A stretch of 34,488 nucleotides of DNA, taken from NCBI GenBank assembly GCA_900543205.1, contig UQQM01000022.1, forward strand, positions 1 to 34,488, given 5' to 3'. Each line of letters opens with the position of its first letter. Position 1 is the first letter of the stretch. This DNA comes from an uncultured Bacteroides sp. (GTDB lineage Bacteria; Bacteroidota; Bacteroidia; Bacteroidales; UBA932). This document shows positions 7,178-14,456 of this stretch, in pieces. The translations under genes were made by a program, and so were the position numbers. The notes beneath the pieces were generated by a model, which made no database searches, was not told the origin of the DNA, and was given only the letters and a program-made list of their open reading frames with translations.

Positions 7178-7930
7178 ATGCAACAGATATGGATAACTGC
7201 GGCCGGGCTTTCGGCGGCAACCCTGCTGGGGTCTCTGCTTGGCTTCGCGTTCAAGGAACTGCCGCACAAATGGAACGATGGAGTTTTGGGATTCTGCGCC
7301 GGAATCATGCTCGGAGCGGCGACCCTCGGACTGATAGTCCCCGCAGCGGAGCAGGCGGGCGGTGCATGGTGGCTCGTGCTGGCCGGCGTGGTGCTCGGCA
7401 TGTTGTTCCTCAATGTGCTCGACAAGCTCACGCCGCATCTGCATAAGATTACCGGACTTGACCAGGAAGAACATCTGCACAACGCCTCGCTGAACCGTAT
7501 CCTGCTGTTCGTGCTGGCGATCGCGCTGCACAAGTTTCCGGAAGGCATCGCGAGCGGAGTCGGGTTCAACTCGGAAGATGTCAGCGACGCGTGGACCGTG
7601 GCCGCCGGAATCGCATTGCAGAACATTCCGGAAGGCATGGTGGTGATCGCTCCCCTGCTGCTCGCCGGAGTCAGCAAGACGCGCACACTGCTGATCTCGC
7701 TCGCAATCGCGATGCTGGAGGTCGCCGGAGTATGGACCGGCTACGCCCTCGGAGCCATCAGCATGAAGATGCTTCCGCTGATGCTGTCGTTTGCAGGAGG
7801 CGCGATGCTCTATGTCGTCAGCGATGAGATGATTCCCGAGACCCACGCCCACGGCTACGAGAAGACCGCCACCTGGTGCCTCGTCCTCGGCTTCGTGGGG
7901 CTGGTGCTGCTGGAAAGAGCGCTGGCATGA
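7178..7930 (+). CDS. ZIP family divalent metal transporter
   Basis: 250 residues with about eight hydrophobic spans. The two ZIP signature helices are clear: LHKFPEGIASGVGF (span IV, near residue 116) and ALQNIPEGMVVIAPLL (span V, near 150), which carry the His and Glu residues lining the binuclear metal site. A short polar loop with LTPHLHKITGLDQEEHLHN (about 84-102) sits between spans III and IV, as in the GufA-like ZIPs. It should move zinc or another divalent cation into the cytoplasm. The start was set at 7178 because an upstream extension would run through the promoter and the divergent gene. It is a single gene that converges on luxS. Confidence 0.86.
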   Translation: MQQIWITAAGLSAATLLGSLLGFAFKELPHKWNDGVLGFCAGIMLGAATLGLIVPAAEQAGGAWWLVLAGVVLGMLFLNVLDKLTPHLHKITGLDQEEHLHNASLNRILLFVLAIALHKFPEGIASGVGFNSEDVSDAWTVAAGIALQNIPEGMVVIAPLLLAGVSKTRTLLISLAIAMLEVAGVWTGYALGAISMKMLPLMLSFAGGAMLYVVSDEMIPETHAHGYEKTATWCLVLGFVGLVLLERALA

Positions 7931-7970
7931 GCGTGTGTGAAGCTCAGCGGCAGACGGCGCGCCGGGGCGT

Positions 7971-8453
7971 TCAGGCCGCCGGATACTCCAGGTTCTCCTT
8001 TCCCGGATGCTCCAGCACCTCGGTAAGGTACTTGCGGGCCTCATAACGGGCCATGGGGAGGTCGTGCAGCAGCCAGTTGCCGCAGTCGGCGGGGGTGGCG
8101 CCGGGCACTTCGCCCTCGTAGCCGGCTATGAAGCTGAAGGTGTCGCGCATCAGCGGCAGGATGTCGGCGGAAGAATAGTCGCCGCGCAGAAGCAGGTAGT
8201 TGCCTGTCAGGCAGCCCATCGGCCCCCAGTAGACTATGCGGTCGCGCCACACGGGCTCATTGCGGAGGTAGGTGGCTGCAAGGTGCTCTATGGTGTGGAT
8301 GGCGCCCTGGCCGAGGGCCGGTTCGCGGTTGGGTTCCTTCATGCGTATGTCGAAAGTCGTGACGGTCTCTCCGCCGACCAGGTCCTTGCGCGAAACGAAT
8401 ATGCCCCTCGAAAGCCTGAGGTGGTTGATGGTGAAGCTTGCGATTTTTTCCAT
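7971..8453 (-). CDS. luxS: S-ribosylhomocysteine lyase
   Basis: 160 residues, the normal LuxS length. The metal ligands are visible: His53 and His57 in HTIEH, and a Cys in PADCGNW near residue 121; the catalytic Glu56 is in HTIEH and the catalytic Cys81 in GPMGCLTGNY. The C-terminal LLHDLPMARYEARKYL is also conserved. The enzyme splits S-ribosylhomocysteine to homocysteine and 4,5-dihydroxy-2,3-pentanedione, the precursor of autoinducer-2, in the cytosol. The preceding step, SAH cleavage, is encoded by the divergent gene 75 bases away. I set the start at 8453 (MEKIASFTINH), which matches family length and lies 18 bases after a -7 box; the upstream in-frame ATG at 8483 lies before the promoter. 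Confidence 0.93.
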   Translation of the reverse strand: MEKIASFTINHLRLSRGIFVSRKDLVGGETVTTFDIRMKEPNREPALGQGAIHTIEHLAATYLRNEPVWRDRIVYWGPMGCLTGNYLLLRGDYSSADILPLMRDTFSFIAGYEGEVPGATPADCGNWLLHDLPMARYEARKYLTEVLEHPGKENLEYPAA

Positions 8454-8471
8454 TCCTGTAAAGTTTGAGGC

Positions 8472-8479
8472 CAAAGGTA
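8472..8479 (-). promoter_or_regulatory. -7 promoter element (TACCTTTG) for luxS
   Basis: Perfect TAnnTTTG box on the minus strand; the predicted leader is about 12 bases. It excludes the in-frame ATG at 8483. Confidence 0.6.
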
Positions 8480-8512
8480 GCAAATTGCGCGAAGAAACTG
8501 CGCCGGAATTTT

Positions 8513-8520
8513 TAATTTTG
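8513..8520 (+). promoter_or_regulatory. -7 promoter element (TAATTTTG) for the MTA/SAH nucleosidase
   Basis: Perfect box, seven bases before the ATG at 8528, so the transcript is probably leaderless or nearly so. Confidence 0.6.
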
Positions 8521-8527
8521 CACCGAT

Positions 8528-9154
8528 ATGAAAGCAGGAGTCATAGTTGCGATGCGCAGGGAATACGATGCGCTGAAGCGGAGCGGCATAGCGGCCGCCA
8601 CCATGTCCGGCATAGGCAAGGTCAACGCAGCGGCGGCGGCCACGGAGATGATACTCCGCGACAGGCCGGACTGCATCATCAATTCCGGCTGCGCGGGCAG
8701 CCTGAAGGCGGACGTCCGCGTCATGGACGTGGTCATCGGAGCCCAGTGCGCCTATCAGGACGTATGGTGCGGAGAACCCAATCTTCCCGGACAGGTCGAG
8801 GGAGAGCCGCAGCGCTTTGACGCGGACCCCGGACTTTTGGCAGCGGCGAAGACGCTCAGGCCGGGAACGGGCAGGCTCCACAGCGGACTGATATGCACCG
8901 GAGACCAGTTCTTCATCAGCCTTGACGAGGACAGGCGCATACTTTCGCTATATCCGGACGGACTCGCAAGCGATATGGAGTCGGCCGCCATCGCGCAGGT
9001 ATGCAGGCGCTACGGAGTGCCTTTCCTGAGCTTCCGCACCATCAGCGACATCCACACGGGCGAGGAAGCCCAGCGGACAAGCTACGAGAACTTCTGGAAC
9101 GACATGGCAGACAACTCCTTCACCCTGCTCGCACGCCTGCTGGAATCCATTTGA
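8528..9154 (+). CDS. mtnN: 5'-methylthioadenosine/S-adenosylhomocysteine nucleosidase
   Basis: 208 residues, slightly short for the family (about 230). Conserved positions are present: Glu12 in VAMRREYDAL (catalytic acid in MTAN), GIGKVNAA (phosphate-site-like loop), NSGCAGSL, the ribose-binding SDMESAA near residue 150, and the catalytic Asp in RTISDIHTGEEA near 173. The enzyme hydrolyses SAH to S-ribosylhomocysteine plus adenine, and MTA to methylthioribose plus adenine. Its product feeds LuxS, encoded divergently next door, so the pair is a complete SAH recycling and autoinducer-2 precursor route. The shortness reflects a compact middle part (around residues 90-115), and activity is still expected. 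Confidence 0.9.
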   Translation: MKAGVIVAMRREYDALKRSGIAAATMSGIGKVNAAAAATEMILRDRPDCIINSGCAGSLKADVRVMDVVIGAQCAYQDVWCGEPNLPGQVEGEPQRFDADPGLLAAAKTLRPGTGRLHSGLICTGDQFFISLDEDRRILSLYPDGLASDMESAAIAQVCRRYGVPFLSFRTISDIHTGEEAQRTSYENFWNDMADNSFTLLARLLESI

Positions 9155-9178
9155 AAACAGCCGCCACCGTACAAGAAC

Positions 9179-9208
9179 GAAGGCCTCCGGCGCAAACCGG
9201 AAGCCTTC
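9179..9208. terminator. Hairpin between convergent nucleosidase and P-type ATPase genes
   Basis: GAAGGCCTCCGG (9179-9190) pairs with CCGGAAGCCTTC (9197-9208), 12 bp with one mismatched pair, loop CGCAAA. On the minus strand it is followed by GTTCTTGT, a modest T-rich tail, so it best serves the ATPase gene; on the plus strand the tail is not T-rich. Confidence 0.6.
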
Positions 9209-9234
9209 GCAGGAATTCCCGTTGTGGGCTCTGA

Positions 9235-11874
9235 CTACTTTCCGTTCCATTTCAGAGCCTTGAAGAGCTCTACCACCACGAGGGGTATGAACGCAAGGCC
9301 GAGAACGGTCAGCCACTGGTCGCGGCCCATGGCGGCGAAGTCGAAGGCTTCCCTGAACGAAGGCACCAGCAGCACCGCAAGGGTGAACGCGAGCGACATC
9401 ATGATAGCGAATATCAGTGACTTGTTGCGCAGGGGGTTGAACCTGAAGCGGGACTCGGTATTGGAATGCAGGTTGCCGGCATGCACGAGCTTGGCCGCAA
9501 TCAGCGAGGCGAAAGCCATGGTCTGGCCGAGAGTCTCGGAGAGGACGGCATCGCCGTGGTACATCTCCATGCCCATCTGCTTGCCGATCAGGAACGCGGC
9601 GAGGGTAATCGCACCCATCATCACACCCTGATAGCCTATTCTCCATATCATGCCCTTATCCATGAACTGCTTGCCTTGTCCGCGGGGTTTCTTGTGCATG
9701 ATGTCGTTCGCGGGAGGGTCGAGGCTCAACGCCAGCGCGGGGAAGGTCTCGCTCACGAGGTTGATCCAGAGGATGTGTATGGGTAGCAGGGGGATGCCCA
9801 GGTTGCTGATCGAAGTCACGAAGAGCAGCAGCACCTCGCCGAGGTTCGTCGACAGAAGGAAGAGAATGGTCTTGAGTATGTTGTCGTAGATTCTGCGCCC
9901 CTCCGCGACAGCCGAGACTATGGTCACGAAATTGTCGTCTGAAAGTATCATGTCGGAAGCGTCCTTGGCCACTTCGGTTCCTGTGATGCCCATTGACACG
10001 CCTATGTCGGCCTTCTTGAGGGCGGGTGCGTCGTTCACTCCGTCGCCGGTCATCGCCACGATGTCCCCCCTCTTCTGCCATGCGGAAACGATCTTCATCT
10101 TCTGCTCAGGGGCGATTCGCGCGTATACCGAATACTTGTCGACATTCTTCTCGAACTCGGCCTCGTCCAGCTTCTCGAGCTCGGTTCCCGTGATTGCAAG
10201 GTCACCCTTGCCGTACAGCCCTATCTTGGAAGCGATTGCAAGTGCCGTGGCCTTGTGGTCGCCGGTAATCATCACGGTGCGTATTCCCGCTTCGTGGCAC
10301 TCCTCTATGGCGCCTATGACCTCCTCCCTTTCGGGGTCAATCATGCCCGTGATGCCGACGAAGACAAGTCCGCGCTCCACAACGTCCACCTCGGAGGACA
10401 CCTCGTCTATGGGCCTGTAAGCCATTGCGAGCACGCGCAGCGCAGAATCTGCCATCCTGGAATTGCGCTCCTGCAGGCCGGCGATGTCGGCGTCCGTGAT
10501 TTTGCGTATTCCGTCGGCTGTCTCAATCTGTGTGCAGACCGAAAGGACTTCATCCAGTCCGCCCTTGACGTTCGCCTGGAGCTTGCCGTCGCGCATCCTG
10601 TTGATGGTCGTCATACGCTTGCGGGTGGAGTCGAATGCGACCTCCCCTTCCCTCGGGCATTCGGAGTCAAGCTTCTGCTTCAGGATTCCGTTCTTCGCAC
10701 CGAGGTCGATGAGCGCGATTTCCGTGGGGTCGCCGACCTTGGTCACGCCGCCCTCCGCGTTCTTGACCTCCTTGGCGTCGCAGCAGAGCACTGCAATCTC
10801 AATCAGCTTGTCAAGCCTGCCGGAAGGAGTGTACTCCTCGACCACGGTCATCTGGTTCTTGGTCAGCGTGCCTGTCTTGTCGGAGCAAATCACGGTGGTG
10901 CAGCCCAAAGTCTCCACCGAAGGCAGCTTGCGTATGATGGCGTTGTGCTTCACCATACGTTTCACGCCCATGGAGAGTATGATGGTGGAAATTGCGGGCA
11001 GGCCTTCGGGAATCGCGGCCACTGCGAGCGATACCGCCACCATAAGCATGCCGATGAGCTCCCTGCCGTAGAGCAGTCCGATTATGAATATGACCACGCA
11101 GATAACGACGGAAGCCGTTCCTATCACCTTGCCGAGCTTCTCCAGACGCACCTGCATGGGGGTCTGGGTGTCGGAGTCACCTCCGAGCATGTCGGCAATC
11201 TTGCCTATCTCGGTGTTCATTCCGGTCCCGACCACGATGCCTTTTCCGTGTCCGAAGGTCACGACTCCGCTGGAATACGCCATGTTCTTGCGGTCTCCGA
11301 GCGGGATGTCCTCGTTCTCAAGGGTGTCGGGATGCTTCTCCACGGGCACGGACTCTCCGGTCATCGAAGATTCCTGAATGCTCATGTTGTGCGCCTCGGT
11401 GATTCTTATGTCAGCGGGCACTATGTCGCCCACCTCCAGCTCCACCAGGTCGCCGGGAACCACATCCTCCACGTTCACGACCATGGATTCGCCGTCACGC
11501 ACTACCTTTGCGACCGGCGCGGCCATCCTCTTGAGAGATTCGAGCGACTTCTGCGCCTGATATTCCTGATACGCTCCGATGATTGCGTTGAGCAGCAGGA
11601 TGCCCATGATCACATAGGTGTCCAGCAGACCCTCGCCCGTCTTCACGCCCATCACGCCGGAGATGACCGCCGCGATTATCAGAAGGATGATCATGAAGCT
11701 CTTGAACTGCGAGATGAACATCACGAAGAACGACTTGTTCTTCTTCTGTACAAGGGTGTTCTTACCGTATTTTCCGATGCGGGAAGCTATCTCCGAAGAG
11801 GCCAGGCCACTTGAGGCGTCCGTGCCGAGCTCACTGGCGACATCCTCGATTGTACGATTGTAAAATTGTTTCAT
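9235..11874 (-). CDS. P-type cation-transporting ATPase, calcium type (PMCA/SERCA-like)
   Basis: 879 residues, full length for a type II P-type ATPase. In order: an N-terminal cation ATPase domain beginning with FYNRTIEDVASELGTD, TGESVPVEK near residue 170 (actuator domain), PEGLPAIST near 287 in the fourth membrane helix, DKTGTLTKNQMTV near 331 (phosphorylated Asp), MITGDHKATA and TGDGVNDAPALKKADIG (hinge and Mg site), then six C-terminal membrane helices. The PEGLP motif and the overall pattern place it with Ca2+ exporters. It would pump calcium, or less likely manganese or sodium, out of the cytoplasm. The gene is divergent from an AraC regulator and has its own promoter with a structured leader of about 57 bases. 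Confidence 0.9.
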   Translation of the reverse strand: MKQFYNRTIEDVASELGTDASSGLASSEIASRIGKYGKNTLVQKKNKSFFVMFISQFKSFMIILLIIAAVISGVMGVKTGEGLLDTYVIMGILLLNAIIGAYQEYQAQKSLESLKRMAAPVAKVVRDGESMVVNVEDVVPGDLVELEVGDIVPADIRITEAHNMSIQESSMTGESVPVEKHPDTLENEDIPLGDRKNMAYSSGVVTFGHGKGIVVGTGMNTEIGKIADMLGGDSDTQTPMQVRLEKLGKVIGTASVVICVVIFIIGLLYGRELIGMLMVAVSLAVAAIPEGLPAISTIILSMGVKRMVKHNAIIRKLPSVETLGCTTVICSDKTGTLTKNQMTVVEEYTPSGRLDKLIEIAVLCCDAKEVKNAEGGVTKVGDPTEIALIDLGAKNGILKQKLDSECPREGEVAFDSTRKRMTTINRMRDGKLQANVKGGLDEVLSVCTQIETADGIRKITDADIAGLQERNSRMADSALRVLAMAYRPIDEVSSEVDVVERGLVFVGITGMIDPEREEVIGAIEECHEAGIRTVMITGDHKATALAIASKIGLYGKGDLAITGTELEKLDEAEFEKNVDKYSVYARIAPEQKMKIVSAWQKRGDIVAMTGDGVNDAPALKKADIGVSMGITGTEVAKDASDMILSDDNFVTIVSAVAEGRRIYDNILKTILFLLSTNLGEVLLLFVTSISNLGIPLLPIHILWINLVSETFPALALSLDPPANDIMHKKPRGQGKQFMDKGMIWRIGYQGVMMGAITLAAFLIGKQMGMEMYHGDAVLSETLGQTMAFASLIAAKLVHAGNLHSNTESRFRFNPLRNKSLIFAIMMSLAFTLAVLLVPSFREAFDFAAMGRDQWLTVLGLAFIPLVVVELFKALKWNGK

Positions 11875-11937
11875 TTTTCAATTGAATATACATTTGGGAG
11901 ATGCGGTGAATGCCGCACTTTCCCGGAAATCCGGCTG

Positions 11938-11945
11938 CAAAAATA
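11938..11945 (-). promoter_or_regulatory. -7 promoter element (TATTTTTG) for the P-type ATPase
   Basis: Perfect TAnnTTTG box on the minus strand. The leader of about 57 bases contains a small hairpin (TGCGG 11902-11906 with CCGCA 11913-11917) and a CCGGAAATCCGG near-palindrome. Confidence 0.55.
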
Positions 11946-11968
11946 GCCCTAGTGTCAATATATATTGT

Positions 11969-11976
11969 TATGTTTG
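11969..11976 (+). promoter_or_regulatory. -7 promoter element (TATGTTTG) for the AraC-family gene
   Basis: Perfect box; predicted leader about 28 bases to ATG 12011. A 12-bp perfect palindrome, CAATATATATTG (11956-11967), sits directly upstream and between the two divergent promoters, a possible regulator site. Confidence 0.55.
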
Positions 11977-12010
11977 CAGAATAAAAAATGTAGAAAAAGT
12001 CGGATTTTCT

Positions 12011-12889
12011 ATGAATCAAAGAGAATATGTGAGCCTCGACATGAGCGACCTCTTCGACCGCAGGGACATGAAGTCCATCAGGAACTTCTACCTGTCGGGC
12101 AAGGACTTCGGCGCCAGGCTGCTCGAAGGGTTGAAGTCGTTCACATTCAACGGTTTCTTCATCAGCATCTGCCTCGGAGGCAGCGGCAGGCTGAGAATCA
12201 GCGGTAGAAATTACGACATCGGCGCCGGCTCCCTAATGATATTCTCGCCCAACCAGCTGATCGAGATTCTGTCAGCGGAACCCGGACTTGACTGGAAGTC
12301 GATAATAGTGTCGCTGGACGTGATTCTGGAATTCCCGAGCCCCGTGGACATTGACGTCATGACCAGCGCCCTGCGCAACCCGGTCCTGCACATAGGGGAA
12401 ACCTCCGCCATGCACCTGCTGGAATACTACACTTTCATCGAGAAGCGGTATTCCGAGACCTCCAGCGCATACCGGGAGGAGATATCGAAGACGCTGCTGT
12501 ATGCTCTGATGCTGGAAATATGCAATATCCTGCGCAACATCTCTGACGAGGACACTGACGTGGCCAAGCCGAAGCAGGAGAAGCTTACCGACGATTTCTT
12601 CAAGTTGATGGCGAAACATTACCGTACCGAGCACAATGTGGCCTTCTATGCCTCGAAGCTGCACCGCACGCCAAAATATCTGTCAGGAGCCATCCGCAGA
12701 ATCAGCGGGCGTTCTGTAGCGGAATGGATTAATTCGACTCTGGTGAGCGAGATTAAGATGCAGCTCAAGACCACCGACAAGACAGTCCTGGAAATATCGG
12801 AGGAGCTGAATTTCTCCAGCCCCTCCGTAATGGTGCAGTTCTTCCGGCATCACACAGGAATCACGCCACTGCAGTACAGGAAAGCCTAG
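12011..12889 (+). CDS. AraC family transcriptional regulator
   Basis: 292 residues from ATG 12011; an in-frame ATG at 11882 would start before the promoter at 11969. The N-terminal part (about 1-160) has the cupin-like features of AraC sensor domains: FNGFFISICLGGSGRLRISGRNYDIGAGSLMIFSPNQL. The C-terminal part (about 195-292) holds two helix-turn-helix units: HNVAFYASKLHRTPKYLSGAIRRISGRSVAEWI, then VLEISEELNFSSPSVMVQFFRHHTGITPLQYRK, the second being the family signature. It is a one-component regulator responding to an unknown small molecule. It is divergent from the Ca-type ATPase and could regulate it. Its stop codon overlaps that of the convergent META gene inside CTAG. Confidence 0.88.
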   Translation: MNQREYVSLDMSDLFDRRDMKSIRNFYLSGKDFGARLLEGLKSFTFNGFFISICLGGSGRLRISGRNYDIGAGSLMIFSPNQLIEILSAEPGLDWKSIIVSLDVILEFPSPVDIDVMTSALRNPVLHIGETSAMHLLEYYTFIEKRYSETSSAYREEISKTLLYALMLEICNILRNISDEDTDVAKPKQEKLTDDFFKLMAKHYRTEHNVAFYASKLHRTPKYLSGAIRRISGRSVAEWINSTLVSEIKMQLKTTDKTVLEISEELNFSSPSVMVQFFRHHTGITPLQYRKA

Positions 12890-13353
12890 GACTCGGGCGC
12901 CTCAACGGTGCCGTCCTGCTCCGAAGCGGAGGTTTTGACCTCGTCGGCAGCCTTCACGAGGGTCAGCACCACATCGCCTTCGGCATTCTTCAGGCTCATG
13001 GTCTCACCCTTCACCTCCACCGAAGCCACAGTGCCGGCGGCGGCGTTGATTCTGTTCTCCACCTCCATGTCGGCGGGAAGGCCGGCCATCATCGTGGTCG
13101 CCATCTGGCCGAAAGAAAGCTTGTCGCCGTCGAGAGTGTAGGTTCCGTTGACGATGTTCACTCCGAAGCATCCGTGGATACGGCCGTCAGCCTCGTTGAA
13201 GTTGATGAAGGGAATCTTCTCGGAAGTCGTCACCTTCTCTCCGTTCACGGTATCAATCACCCATGAGCCGCCGAGCTCGACGGGGGCGCTGCAGGAAAAT
13301 GCCAGGCAGCATGCTGCCGCCATGGCGAAAAACGCTTTGATCTTCATAATCAT
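12886..13353 (-). CDS. META domain lipoprotein (HslJ-like)
   Basis: 155 residues with a lipoprotein signal: a hydrophobic start (FFAMAAACCLAF) and the lipobox-like AFSC near residue 20. The mature part contains one META/HslJ-like domain: GGSWVIDTVNGEKV, then a predicted small beta-barrel with GRIHGCFGVNIVNGTYTLDGDKLSF and AGLPADMEVENRINAA. META domains of Bacteroidota are surface or periplasmic and of unknown function; in E. coli HslJ is linked to heat shock and novobiocin resistance. The gene follows the CDF exporter (stop TAA and start ATG share an A), so it is translated from the same message. A second start six bases in (13347) is equally possible. The last 20 residues are acidic and Ser-rich. 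Confidence 0.8.
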   Translation of the reverse strand: MIMKIKAFFAMAAACCLAFSCSAPVELGGSWVIDTVNGEKVTTSEKIPFINFNEADGRIHGCFGVNIVNGTYTLDGDKLSFGQMATTMMAGLPADMEVENRINAAAGTVASVEVKGETMSLKNAEGDVVLTLVKAADEVKTSASEQDGTVEAPES

Positions 13354-14243
13354 TATTCTTTAGAAGTTGTTAAGTATTCAATGCATTCTATGGTAGCCGT
13401 ACCGATGCCCGCCGTCTCCAGCCTCCGGTGAAGCTCGGGAAGCACGGCGGCTCCGGAAACACCTGCGGCAAGCCGGACATGGGCGGTCAGGGCCGTATCG
13501 AAAACGCTCACCGGCCAGATATGCAGTTCCTCCACCTCCAGCACCCCCGGAGCGGAAGTCAGCAGACCGCGCACCTGATCATAGTCGATTCCGGCAGGAA
13601 CAGCGTCAACACTCATCCGGAAACTCTCCACAAGCAGCCGCAGCGTGTTCACCAATATCACTGCGGCGACCGCCATGCTGATGACAGGATCGATGAAATT
13701 CCAGCCGCTCAAGCTGATGACAATTCCTGAAACCACGACCCCGAACGACACGAGCGCGTCTGTGGCCATGTGCAGGAAGGCGCCGCGCGTATTGATGTCA
13801 CCTTTCTGATGCCGCATCAGCAGCAGGGCGCTCAATCCGCTCACTATGATTCCGGCACCTGCCGTCCAGGAGATCGCGGCGCCGCTAACCTCGACAGGAT
13901 TGCCGAGCTTCTCTATGCTTTCTGCAATGATCACGCACACGGCAGCCATAAGCACGAGCGCGTTGAAAAGCGAAATCAGCACCGAAGTCTTGCGGAAACC
14001 GTAGGTATATCGTTTCGTGGGCCTGCTCGCCGTAAGCTTGAAGGCCACGAGAGCAATCAGCAGAGAGAACACGTCCAGCAGCTTGTGCCCGGCGTCCGAG
14101 AGCAGTCCGAGCGAATTATAGCTCAATCCGATGAGCGCCTCAAGTATGACGAAAGCCAGATTGAGGCCTATCGCGATGTAATAGGTATAATTCAGCGATG
14201 TCAGCCTCTTCGCCTGTCCGTGCTGATGATGCAGATGTTCCAT
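13353..14243 (-). CDS. Cation diffusion facilitator (CDF) metal exporter, CzcD-like
   Basis: 296 residues from ATG 14243, preceded by a perfect TATCTTTG box; the upstream in-frame ATG at 14294 is before that promoter. It begins with a His-rich cytoplasmic stretch (MEHLHHQHGQAKR), then six membrane spans. The metal site residues in spans II and V are seen as DAGHKLLDVFSLLIAL (HxxxD) and HMATDALVSFGVV (HxxxD), a pattern common to Zn/Cd/Co exporters. The C-terminal cytoplasmic domain (about 205-296) has the usual dimerising fold ending in a basic tail. It should export zinc or a related divalent metal by proton antiport. It is co-transcribed with the META lipoprotein downstream. Confidence 0.87.
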   Translation of the reverse strand: MEHLHHQHGQAKRLTSLNYTYYIAIGLNLAFVILEALIGLSYNSLGLLSDAGHKLLDVFSLLIALVAFKLTASRPTKRYTYGFRKTSVLISLFNALVLMAAVCVIIAESIEKLGNPVEVSGAAISWTAGAGIIVSGLSALLLMRHQKGDINTRGAFLHMATDALVSFGVVVSGIVISLSGWNFIDPVISMAVAAVILVNTLRLLVESFRMSVDAVPAGIDYDQVRGLLTSAPGVLEVEELHIWPVSVFDTALTAHVRLAAGVSGAAVLPELHRRLETAGIGTATIECIEYLTTSKE

Positions 14244-14262
14244 ATTCACTACCAACTGAACA

Positions 14263-14270
14263 CAAAGATA
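14263..14270 (-). promoter_or_regulatory. -7 promoter element (TATCTTTG) for the CDF operon
   Basis: Perfect box on the minus strand with a predicted leader of about 19 bases; it sets the start at 14243. Confidence 0.6.
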
Positions 14271-14322
14271 CAATATTTTCCTTTCATTGAACACATTTCA
14301 TGGCCGGCATCAGTCAAGATCG

Positions 14323-14391
14323 TGCAGGCTTTTCTCGCCTCCCCGGAGCCTGTACGGCAGTCCGACTCGGCACCGGCGAATTCAACGCCGG
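14323..14391. other. Two small hairpins in the CDF-ffh intergenic region
   Basis: Between the divergent promoters (14271-14422, about 150 bases) there are two inverted repeats: TGCAGGCT (14323-14330) with AGCCTGTA (14347-14354), and CCGGCG (14373-14378) with CGCCGG (14386-14391). Neither carries a T-run, and I see no promoter for them. They are not convincing as an RNA gene; an SRP RNA, which might be expected near ffh, is not apparent. Confidence 0.35.
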
Positions 14392-14422
14392 GCGCAAACG
14401 CCGAACGAAACGGAAAATATAT

Positions 14423-14430
14423 TACCTTTG
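14423..14430 (+). promoter_or_regulatory. -7 promoter element (TACCTTTG) for ffh
   Basis: Perfect box with about 20 bases of leader to ATG 14457 and no Shine-Dalgarno. Confidence 0.6.
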
Positions 14431-14456
14431 CAGGCTGAAACAATTATCACGAGAAT

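Noticed and set aside
14271..14422. SRP RNA or another small RNA upstream of ffh
   Set aside because: Two small hairpins exist, but no promoter, no T-run and no SRP RNA hallmark (GGAA tetraloop helix with asymmetric loop) was found.
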